A stretch of 64,000 nucleotides of DNA from Clostridiales bacterium (GTDB lineage: Bacteria; Bacillota; Clostridia; Oscillospirales; Acutalibacteraceae): the NCBI GenBank assembly GCA_018364155.1, contig JAGZMM010000002.1, positions 62,001-126,000 on the forward strand. Reading direction: 5' to 3'. This document shows, one piece after another, positions 57,440-64,000 of this stretch. The notes beneath the pieces are model-generated. The model ran no database searches. It was given only the letters and a program-made list of their open reading frames with translations, and was not told the origin of the DNA. The position numbers and the translations under genes were made by a program. How positions within the stretch are numbered: the stretch's first letter is position 1; the number at the start of each line of letters is the position of its first letter.

Positions 57440-59242
57440 ATGAACGTAAAAAGGAGCATACTTATCTGCATCTTAGAGCTGATGATCGTAGGAATTGTAG
57501 GAAAGGTTTTGCTGTTTTCCTCTTCGGCTGAAATGTCCAGCGTCATGTATGCGTCACTGCTGCCGTTGCTTGGGGCGGCTGTGTTATTGCCTTTTTATGA
57601 AAAACTAAGCGTTCTCACCCCGAAAATGTATGTGGCAAGCGGAATCCTAACGGTCATTTATTTTTTGATGTTATCCATATTCCAGCTATTTGCTACGAAC
57701 CGGTTTCAAAGTATGTCTACGGTGGGGCAATGTGCTTACACGGCCGTATTGATCGTCTGTATGTATTATTGTATGCTGCATATCGTTGGAATGAGCGTGC
57801 AGGAAAAAGCCGATGATACGGATTTTGGCAAACAAAAGCGAACCTTCTGGTTCTGTTTTGCTGCCGTTGCATTTGTAACCATCCTCTGTGTCATTGCAAC
57901 CGATCAAGGTGTTTGGATCTCGGACGATGTGGGAACGGTAGATATAGCCGTCACCAACGAAGCGTGGAACGATTGGCACACAGTCGGATATCTGATGCTG
58001 GTTTCGCTTTGTTATAAAATCGTTCCGAATCCTGGAAGCGTCGTATTTTTGAATGGACTTCTTTGGATTGTACTGAATTATTTTATTTTATTGTACTTTT
58101 ATAAAATGAAAAGCAGCAATAAAATGATGATTTTTTATACCATAGCCAGTATTGCGGTTTTCACGCCGTTTTATTACACGCAGGTCATGTATAAAGATGT
58201 TATTTTCTCAATGGGTTTGGTTGGAGAATCGCTGTTTCTTCTATATGTAATCCAGGCGGAAAAGCTAAAATGGAGATATTTGATTCCCGGTATCATTGCC
58301 ATATTCTTTACCATGACCTTCCGCCATATGGGTATGGTTCCTGCTCTTCTGGGGATGCTGGTGGCTCTTGTGTACCTGGTTGGGAAAAAGAAATATAAAA
58401 AGCTGTTGCTGGGCTCGGTTGTCACGCTTTGCGCGCTTCTATTGAATACAACGGTATCGTACGTTGGAGAAAATGTACTCAAGGCCGAACCGAATCCGGC
58501 ATATGTAACGTATGGCAGTCCGCTTTACATGATCAGCGCTGCGGTTCATGACGGCATCGAATTGGATAAGGATGATGTCGCGCTGTTGGAACAGGTCATG
58601 CCGTTGGACGAATGGGGCAATGTTTATAATAAGTACTGGATTGATGATGCAAGTAGAACATGGGGGAAAATTGGCGCGGAGCGTATTGCAAAAGTCAATG
58701 ATTTGATAGAAAACGAAGGTTTTGGCAAACAGCTGATTCGGATGAATGCGGAGATTTTTATTCATCACCCGATCTTCTATGTTTCGCGCCTGTTGGATCC
58801 AAGCTCGATCCTGTGGCAGATTGCGCAGCCGAACGATGGATATAATTGGGCACTTGTCAATGTAGCGCCCAATGAAGGGATTACGTATAAGGGCGCGTAT
58901 CCGCTTGTTCAGAACTACGGAATGTTTACGTTCCAATCTCCGATTCTTCAGGCATTATGCTGGAGAGGCGGATATTGTTTGTTCTTTTTGATCATCAGTA
59001 TCGCAGTATTGCTGTTAAAGCGGCGTAGGGCGGATTTGATTGCACTGATTCCCATCGCGATTTTTGATGCGCTCATGATCATTACAACGCCGTCACAAGA
59101 TCCCAGATTTGTAATCGAGACAATCGAAATGGCTCTGCTGGTGGTGCCATATGCAATTTTTGTAAAATCCAAAACAGGCCGCACGAAGAAAAAGAAACAG
59201 GAACATGAGAAAAGGAAACTTGAAATTGAACGAGAATCATAA
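57440..59242 (+). CDS. Polytopic GT-C-like membrane glycosyltransferase (DUF6020-type)
   Basis: This 600-residue protein has about 12 membrane segments and an extracellular loop region (about residues 355-510). Between the second pair of helices the acidic pair in ISDDVGTVDIA and NDWHTVGYL, near residue 160-185, resembles the catalytic first loop of GT-C enzymes, and YTQVMYKDVIFSMG follows. By context it should transfer the lipid-linked sugar to an outer-surface acceptor, the third component of a Gtr-like system. The ATG at 57440 has GGAGG 9 nt upstream; an alternative ATG at 57389 has AAAGG. No named family is certain. Confidence 0.7.
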   Translation: MNVKRSILICILELMIVGIVGKVLLFSSSAEMSSVMYASLLPLLGAAVLLPFYEKLSVLTPKMYVASGILTVIYFLMLSIFQLFATNRFQSMSTVGQCAYTAVLIVCMYYCMLHIVGMSVQEKADDTDFGKQKRTFWFCFAAVAFVTILCVIATDQGVWISDDVGTVDIAVTNEAWNDWHTVGYLMLVSLCYKIVPNPGSVVFLNGLLWIVLNYFILLYFYKMKSSNKMMIFYTIASIAVFTPFYYTQVMYKDVIFSMGLVGESLFLLYVIQAEKLKWRYLIPGIIAIFFTMTFRHMGMVPALLGMLVALVYLVGKKKYKKLLLGSVVTLCALLLNTTVSYVGENVLKAEPNPAYVTYGSPLYMISAAVHDGIELDKDDVALLEQVMPLDEWGNVYNKYWIDDASRTWGKIGAERIAKVNDLIENEGFGKQLIRMNAEIFIHHPIFYVSRLLDPSSILWQIAQPNDGYNWALVNVAPNEGITYKGAYPLVQNYGMFTFQSPILQALCWRGGYCLFFLIISIAVLLLKRRRADLIALIPIAIFDALMIITTPSQDPRFVIETIEMALLVVPYAIFVKSKTGRTKKKKQEHEKRKLEIERES

Positions 59243-59645
59243 GAAAATGCAGATCGAAAGTTTGAAAAAATTATTTGCACAAATCGTAAAATTCTCTGGA
59301 GTCGGCGTGCTGTGTTTCGTGATTGACTACGGAATCATGCTGGCACTAAAGGAATTATTCAATGTGCAGTATCTTCTTGCTGCCGCGATTTCTTTTACGG
59401 TTTCTGTGGTTGTCAATTATATCTTAAGCGTTCGTTTCGTTTTTGATGCGAATAAAAACCATGGAAAGATGCGTAATTTTATTTTATTTATCGTGTTCAG
59501 CGTGATTGGACTGTTGTTGACCGAATTGTTGATGTGGGTTGGAGTCGATTGTATACATTGGAGCTATAAGTTGGTCAAAATTATAGCAACGGCGATTGTC
59601 ATGGTCTTTAACTTTATAACACGAAAATTGTTTTTGGAACGATGA
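59205..59645 (+). CDS. GtrA family membrane protein (lipid-linked sugar flippase)
   Basis: This 146-residue protein has the four helices of GtrA: IVKFSGVGVLCFVIDYGIML, LAAAISFTVSVVVNYILSVRFVF, FILFIVFSVIGLLLTELLMW and IIATAIVMVFNFITRKLFL. GtrA-type proteins flip undecaprenyl-phosphate-linked sugars. It overlaps the upstream gene by 38 nt with only a weak AGGA site; an internal ATG at 59247 is possible. With the GT2 and GT-C-like genes it completes a three-component glycosylation set. Confidence 0.88.
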   Translation: MRKGNLKLNENHKKMQIESLKKLFAQIVKFSGVGVLCFVIDYGIMLALKELFNVQYLLAAAISFTVSVVVNYILSVRFVFDANKNHGKMRNFILFIVFSVIGLLLTELLMWVGVDCIHWSYKLVKIIATAIVMVFNFITRKLFLER

Positions 59646-59727
59646 AAGGAATTTGATACAGAGGCTATTATTGAATGTCAAAAAGGATTTGTAATTATTA
59701 TAATTTGAATCTTATTCCGTATCTGAA

Positions 59728-59767
59728 CAAAAGACTGTCGATAAAGCGACAGTCTTTTGTTTTTTTC
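59728..59767 (+). terminator. Terminator of glycosylation operon
   Basis: A 13-bp perfect stem (59728-59740 with 59747-59759, CAAAAGACTGTCG) with a 6-nt loop, then TTTTTTT. Confidence 0.9.
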
Positions 59768-59879
59768 TATGTGGAGCTGCACGTGAGACACGCCTATTAT
59801 ATTCAATTAACTAGATTGGATGACAAAAAGCAAATATTTTGGTATTATATTATAAAAATAGACAGGGATGTGACGGCAG

Positions 59880-60731
59880 ATGGGACGATTAATTCGAACA
59901 TTTCTGGTAAACGATAATCCAGATGGATTAAAAACGCTGGAAATTTCCAATATGACCATAAAGGCGACCGTGTTTCCTCGTCCCTTGTTAAAGGACTTTT
60001 TGGAAAGAGAGGAATCAAGACGGCCGGGGGTCTATATGTTATATGGGAACTCCATAGACGAATATTCTAAGCCGATCCTTTATATTGGAGAAGGTGACCC
60101 GGTATCGGAACGGATAAAAAGTCATGGTATCAACAAAGAGTTTTGGACAAATGCATTTGTATTTACATCAAAAGATGAGTATTTAACGAAAACTCAAATA
60201 AAATACTTAGAATCAAAATTAATCGATATAGCAAAAGAAGTAAAACGCGTAAATTTAGATAATATCAATATCTCGTCGGAGCCAACAATCTCAGAGGTGG
60301 ATAAAGCGGAGGTACAGCAATTCTTAGAGGCAATACGGTTATTGGTTAATGTTTTAAATTTGTCTTTCTTTGAGCCGTTGTCTTATAACTCCGAATTGCC
60401 GAAAGAAAATGAAATAATATATGAATATCGAGTAAAAAGTTATCTTGGCAAGATGGCGATTCGAGATGGAAAGTATGTATTGCTGGCTGGATCTACCGCT
60501 TCGAAAAGTTTTCGTAAATCTGCCAGCCAAAGCATCCGAGACCTTCGCACCACATTGGAACATGATGGTGCAATTGTGGAAAGCCAAAATGAAAATGAAC
60601 TAATTGTAGTTAGAGATATTCCTTGCAATAGCCCAAGTAGGGCAGCGGTCATCATAAGCGGCGGAAATACTGCTGGTCCCCGGATGTGGAAATATAATGG
60701 GAAAACGTTAAAAGAATTGGAAAAAACATAA
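59880..60731 (+). CDS. GIY-YIG nuclease family protein with DUF4357
   Basis: This 283-residue protein has a GIY-YIG-like core: GVYMLYG, then ILYIGEG, an arginine in VSERIKSH and a glutamate in YLESKLI, with FWTNAFVFTSKDEYL between (about residues 49-120). The C-terminal half (YEYRVKSYLGKMAIRDGKYVLLAGSTA, SIRDLRTTLEHDGAI) matches the DUF4357 domain seen at the C-terminus of such nucleases. Relatives occur near restriction and mobile elements, but here the gene stands alone. Codon use is A+T-rich, like the preceding operon. AGGGA lies 13 nt before the ATG. DNA is the probable substrate. Confidence 0.82.
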   Translation: MGRLIRTFLVNDNPDGLKTLEISNMTIKATVFPRPLLKDFLEREESRRPGVYMLYGNSIDEYSKPILYIGEGDPVSERIKSHGINKEFWTNAFVFTSKDEYLTKTQIKYLESKLIDIAKEVKRVNLDNINISSEPTISEVDKAEVQQFLEAIRLLVNVLNLSFFEPLSYNSELPKENEIIYEYRVKSYLGKMAIRDGKYVLLAGSTASKSFRKSASQSIRDLRTTLEHDGAIVESQNENELIVVRDIPCNSPSRAAVIISGGNTAGPRMWKYNGKTLKELEKT

Positions 60732-61026
60732 AAGTGATGACATTGATTATGTATTCTCACCACCCAGCATGCGTAACGTGTACGTAAATTATTTCGAATC
60801 GCGTTCCCTTTGTGTCTACCATTGCGATACACGATTTTTCCAAAGCTGCACAAATCAAAGAAGATTGACGATAAAAACAGCTTCCTTTTGAGAAGGTTTC
60901 TGTTTAGCGGCGCCTATGATATCCAAGGATAACAATGGATGTTTTCAGGAGAGCCGGCGAACACGGGAAAAGCTTGCCCATAGAAGCGCTGCTATGCGGC
61001 TCAATCCATATCTGATTTTCAGATTC
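60732..61026. other. Intergenic region at right edge of A+T-rich island
   Basis: Composition shifts from A+T-rich to GC-rich across this stretch. I see no gene, tRNA or repeat. No clear terminator follows the GIY-YIG gene. Confidence 0.6.
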
Positions 61027-61055
61027 TTGTTCCTCTTTGTTTCCTATGGTATAAT
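61027..61055 (+). promoter_or_regulatory. Promoter of flavodiiron gene
   Basis: TTGTTC (61027-61032) and TATAAT (61050-61055) are 17 nt apart; leader about 90 nt. Confidence 0.7.
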
Positions 61056-61149
61056 CCAGAAAGAATCCTCCATGGCCGTCGTCCGGTTTTGGTACTCGGA
61101 CAGGCTTCGGCCTTCCAGGACGCAAAGTTTCGAAGGGAGAGATGCATGC

Positions 61150-62361
61150 ATGTATTGCACAAGAAAAGTCACGCAGACCGTTTTTTGGGTAGGCGGCTGC
61201 GACCGCCGTCTAGCGCTCTTTGAAAACCTGTTTCCCATTCCCCGGGGGATCACGTATAATTCCTATCTGATTTTGGATCAGAAAACGGCGTTGATCGACA
61301 CGGTGGATTCCTCCATTTCCCGGCAGTTTTTTGAAAATGTCCTGCATACGCTGGACGGCCGGACGCTTGATTATTTGATTGTGAATCACATGGAGCCGGA
61401 CCACTGCGCCAATATAGAGGAGCTGATGCTGCGGTTTCCGTCCATGAAGGTGGTGGGCAACGCGAAAACCATCGGCTTAATCCAACAGTTTTATGCGTTT
61501 GACCTGGAAGGACGTACGGTCATTGTGAAGGAATCGGATACGCTGTCTCTGGGTGAACACACGCTGCGTTTTTATTTTACGCCGATGGTACACTGGCCGG
61601 AGGTCATGATGACCTACGAGGAGAGCGAACATCTGCTGTTTTCCGCAGACGCCTTCGGCAGCTTCGGCGCATTAAGCGGCAACCTGTTTAACGACGAAGT
61701 GCGGTTTGAACAGGATTGGCTGGCGGACGCCCGGCGCTATTATGGAAATATCGTCGGCAAGTACGGCCCTCAGGTGCAAAATGCGCTGAAAAAGCTTTCC
61801 GGGCTGGACATCCGTGTGATCTGCCCCCTTCACGGCGTGGTGTGGCGCAGCGATTTGGCCTGGCTGCTGGATAAGTACGACCGCTGGAGCCGGTACGAGC
61901 CGGAAGAAAAGGCAGTGGCATTGTTGTACGCCTCCATGTATGGGGATACGGAGAACGCAGTCGACATTTTAGCTGGCGCTCTGGCGGAAGGCGGTGTAAC
62001 CAGCATCGCTGTGTACGACGTTTCCAGTACGCACGTTTCTACCCTCATCTCTGAAGTGTTCCGGTGTAGCCACTTGGTGCTGGCGACGCCTACCTACAAC
62101 AATGGCATTTATCCGGCTATGCTCAATTTCCTGCACGATATGAAGGCCCTCAACCTGCAAAACCGGACGGTAGGGCTGATTGAAAACGGTTCCTGGGCGC
62201 CGGCTGCCGGCAAACAGACGATGAATTTGCTGTCCGAATTGAGAGACGTCCGGATTTTAGAGCCGGTGGTAACGATCAAGTCGTCCCTCAAGGACGAGGG
62301 GCTGGCCGTTTTGATGCAGCTCAAAGACAGCATCCTGGCTTCCTTGTCTCAAAACGGCTGA
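61150..62361 (+). CDS. FprA-family A-type flavoprotein (flavodiiron protein)
   Basis: This 403-residue protein has a metallo-beta-lactamase-like diiron domain with ligands H80-x-E82-x-D84-H85 (NHMEPDHC), H148 (MVHWPE), D167 (SADAFGSFG) and H228 (PLHGVVW), then a flavodoxin domain from about residue 258 (LLYASMYGDTENAVDIL, ATPTYNNGIYP). It reduces O2 to water or NO to N2O with electrons from a rubredoxin or similar, protecting an anaerobe. GGGAG lies about 10 nt before the ATG; the frame is open further upstream but across the promoter. It is monocistronic. Confidence 0.94.
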   Translation: MYCTRKVTQTVFWVGGCDRRLALFENLFPIPRGITYNSYLILDQKTALIDTVDSSISRQFFENVLHTLDGRTLDYLIVNHMEPDHCANIEELMLRFPSMKVVGNAKTIGLIQQFYAFDLEGRTVIVKESDTLSLGEHTLRFYFTPMVHWPEVMMTYEESEHLLFSADAFGSFGALSGNLFNDEVRFEQDWLADARRYYGNIVGKYGPQVQNALKKLSGLDIRVICPLHGVVWRSDLAWLLDKYDRWSRYEPEEKAVALLYASMYGDTENAVDILAGALAEGGVTSIAVYDVSSTHVSTLISEVFRCSHLVLATPTYNNGIYPAMLNFLHDMKALNLQNRTVGLIENGSWAPAAGKQTMNLLSELRDVRILEPVVTIKSSLKDEGLAVLMQLKDSILASLSQNG

Positions 62362-62421
62362 GGAAAGCGGCATAAGCCGAACCGGGTGGCTTCAAAGGGA
62401 CCATTTTTTCGCTATTTTTAC

Positions 62422-62462
62422 AGCCGGAGTTTCGCGGTTTACTCGCTTGCTCCGGCTTTTTT
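62422..62462 (+). terminator. Terminator of flavodiiron gene
   Basis: AGCCGGAG (62422-62429) / CTCCGGCT (62450-62457), 20-nt loop, followed by T7. Confidence 0.85.
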
Positions 62463-62770
62463 CGTCAAATGAAGGATAGGCGGCAGGAAGCTCGTCTGCG
62501 TATTCGTAGATTTTTGGAAACCAAGCGGTTTTGAGGATCGGTCAAATGCAACTCGGCTTCTTTTCTGCCGGTTCATATTGAAGAAAGCTTCTACACTTCT
62601 TTGTGGTCCGGTAGTGTTACGCCAGCTCGATTTTATACCGTTCCAGCCAGCAATTTCTCCAGAATGGGATTTCTTTCGAAGTGCTACGAGCGTAGGACCG
62701 CGCCGGTTGATGGATTCCCCGTAACATTCAGCTTACCGTTTGCAGATAGGCTGAAGATAGGGCTTTTCTT
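62463..62770. other. Intergenic region without visible features
   Basis: About 300 nt between terminator and promoter. No frame, RNA or repeat could be supported. Confidence 0.6.
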
Positions 62771-62800
62771 TTGAGAAGCAGGTTGTCCGGTTTTTACAAT
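62771..62800 (+). promoter_or_regulatory. Promoter of VOC protein gene
   Basis: TTGAGA (62771-62776) and TACAAT (62795-62800) are 18 nt apart, 61 nt before the start. Confidence 0.6.
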
Positions 62801-62860
62801 ACAATGAGTTCGGCCTCATGTATACTGAACCTGCACAAAAAAACGATAGGAGGAATTCAG

Positions 62861-63352
62861 ATGCAACTCAATTGTCCGCTTCTGGTTACAGAAAATATGG
62901 CAGCAACCCGTCGGTTTTATGAAGAGGTATTGGGCCTCAATGTGATTTTTGATTTCGGGGCGAATATCACCTTTGAACGGGGCTTTTCGCTGCAGACCAA
63001 AGAGTCTTGGGCCGAGTTTATCGAGCGGCCCCAAACAGAGATCCACTGCCGTGGAAACGATTTCGAGCTTTATTTCGAAGAAGACCAGTTGGATTCGTTT
63101 TTGGAAAAGCTGGAGCACAAGCAAGACGTTGTTTATGTCCATAAACTCAAGGAATTTCCCTGGGGGCAACGGGTTATCCGTTTTTATGACCCGGACGGGC
63201 ATATCATCGAGGTAGCCGATAGCATGCGCGCGGTAGTCCTGCGTTTTTTGGGCCAGGGCCTTTCGCCGGAGGAGACCGCCAAGCGTACCCAGCATCCGAT
63301 CGAATTTGTCCGTATGTGTATGCAGGAGAATACGCCCGAAGAGGCGCGTTAA
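62861..63352 (+). CDS. VOC (glyoxalase/bleomycin-resistance fold) protein with C-terminal HTH-like tail
   Basis: This 163-residue protein has the VOC beta-alpha-beta-beta-beta pattern (VTENMAATRRFYEEVLGLNV, then FYDPDGHIIEVAD). Likely metal positions are Glu117 and residues in IHCRGNDFEL. After residue 122 it has an extra 40-residue tail, LRFLGQGLSPEETAKRTQHP then IEFVRMCM, that reads like a small helix-turn-helix of the 'G-L-S-x-E-E-x-A-K' type. AGGAGG lies 7 nt before the ATG. The substrate is unknown. Confidence 0.85.
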   Translation: MQLNCPLLVTENMAATRRFYEEVLGLNVIFDFGANITFERGFSLQTKESWAEFIERPQTEIHCRGNDFELYFEEDQLDSFLEKLEHKQDVVYVHKLKEFPWGQRVIRFYDPDGHIIEVADSMRAVVLRFLGQGLSPEETAKRTQHPIEFVRMCMQENTPEEAR

Positions 63353-63368
63353 ATGCACAAAACACAAG

Positions 63369-63407
63369 AAAAAGAGCCGCCTGACTAGGCGGCTCTTTTT
63401 TTGTTTT
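63369..63407 (+). terminator. Bidirectional terminator
   Basis: A 14-bp perfect stem (63369-63382 with 63387-63400, AAAAAGAGCCGCCT) and GACT loop, with a T run on the plus side, between the convergent VOC and membrane protein genes. Confidence 0.92.
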
Positions 63408-63620
63408 TTGTTCTAAGTAACGTCAGGGAAAGCAAGTGGACACTTTCGAAAAAGGCCGAAAAACCACGTGACGCCAAGTTAGTGGATTTCTAGAAAGTTC
63501 ATCGGTGCGGTTTTGCGGAAAAAGGATGGCGCCAACCCACAGGACTGCAACAGGCTCGTTTGTCCCGCTCGTCTTAGCCCGAAGATAAGCGTACCTTTGT
63601 CGACAAGGAACGTTGGATGC

Positions 63621-63998
63621 CTATTTTTCACGACGAGCGATCGCATCTGTTTTTGTCGCGTATCTTGCGAACAAGCACATCACCGAGAATGCAGAAGTGA
63701 GCAATTCCCGATAGGTAAACCAATGATGGACATACGAGTGATTGCTTGCACCAACAAACCATAAAATCGGCAGCAAAGCGATGCCAATATAGAGCGTCCA
63801 TGAAAAATCCGATCGTTTTTCCTTAGGGTTATGCTTCCAAAAACAGATCCCCATTACAATCACATAAACCGCAGCGAACCCGAAAGCAGGCGTTATAATA
63901 TGATACAACTGTGCTTTTAAGACGCTGAACAAAGAGAACGACTGACCAGATACATCCAACGTGGAGGACCGGAGAAAAATAGACGAAATGGCATCCAT
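63621..63998 (-). CDS. C-terminal part of a polytopic membrane protein
   Basis: This 125-residue frame reaches an ATG two bases from the window edge, but that may be an internal methionine. It has three hydrophobic segments (about residues 35-53, 69-84 and 95-110) and the loop NHSYVHHWFTYRELL, of a kind found near the C-terminus of large GT-C or YfhO-like membrane proteins. The rest lies outside the window, so family and function remain open. Confidence 0.55.
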   Translation of the reverse strand: MDAISSIFLRSSTLDVSGQSFSLFSVLKAQLYHIITPAFGFAAVYVIVMGICFWKHNPKEKRSDFSWTLYIGIALLPILWFVGASNHSYVHHWFTYRELLTSAFSVMCLFARYATKTDAIARREK

Positions 63999-64000
63999 AA

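Noticed and set aside
56013..61101. Eight-base match ACTCGGAC between the 3' end of tRNA-Pro (56013-56020) and 61094-61101 as island attachment sites
   Set aside because: Eight bases over 5 kb is not rare enough, flanking bases differ, and no integrase is present. Noted only because it falls at the composition border.
1..64000. CRISPR arrays, insertion sequences, prophage
   Set aside because: No regularly spaced repeats, transposase, integrase, capsid or terminase-like frames were seen on either strand.

Overview
The window looks like chromosomal DNA of an anaerobic, spore-forming clostridium (Bacillota, probably Oscillospirales-like). The evidence is a GC-rich sequence with Gram-positive style AGGAGG ribosome binding sites and sigma-A promoters, sporulation genes (germination protease gpr, cotJA-cotJB-cotJC), the start of a clostridial [FeFe]-hydrogenase type operon, an ECF vitamin transporter module, an FprA-type flavodiiron protein and L-arabinose catabolism. 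No CRISPR array, insertion sequence, phage gene or rRNA was found.

Layout. 1-650: left edge of a hydrogenase/NADH-linked operon (NuoE-like subunit, then an ATPase fold protein) with a Rex-like operator. 1024-9458: a flavoprotein/SDR pair, a CofE-like ligase, a HAD phosphatase plus ABC-F ATPase with an attenuator-like leader, and an Old Yellow Enzyme. 9493-14581: prmA, cell-wall genes (GH25 lysozyme, M14 peptidase, G5/3D-domain protein) and a lipoprotein; two WalR-like palindromes lie here. 15144-23173: gpr, tRNA-Val, murD with a long leader, two translationally coupled M42 peptidases, a GNAT, a methyltransferase and a methionine gamma-lyase-like enzyme. 23431-28656: hexapeptide acyltransferase, araB-araA-araD, GNAT. 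28877-31576: LCP transferase, CpsB-like phosphatase, DUF2752 protein and an internally deleted methyltransferase. 31665-33258: a lower-GC patch with two copies of the same arrangement, an XRE regulator divergent from a small membrane protein. 34236-35333: cotJABC.

35441-44443 is one tight ten-gene minus-strand run: ruvC-ruvA-ruvB-glmM-methyltransferase-ecfA1-ecfA2-ecfT-truA-DUF5711. Then follow prs, a Na/Pi cotransporter, degV, a condensation-fold acyltransferase with its DUF6320 partner, an aldo/keto reductase, and rlmB followed by a P-type ATPase-like protein that lacks the DKTGT motif.

56060-60750 is a clearly A+T-rich island immediately after tRNA-Pro. It carries a three-gene membrane glycosylation set (GtrB-like GT2, polytopic GT-C-like protein, GtrA flippase) and a GIY-YIG/DUF4357 protein. 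The right edge returns to GC-rich core genes (flavodiiron protein, VOC protein) and a membrane protein cut by the window end.
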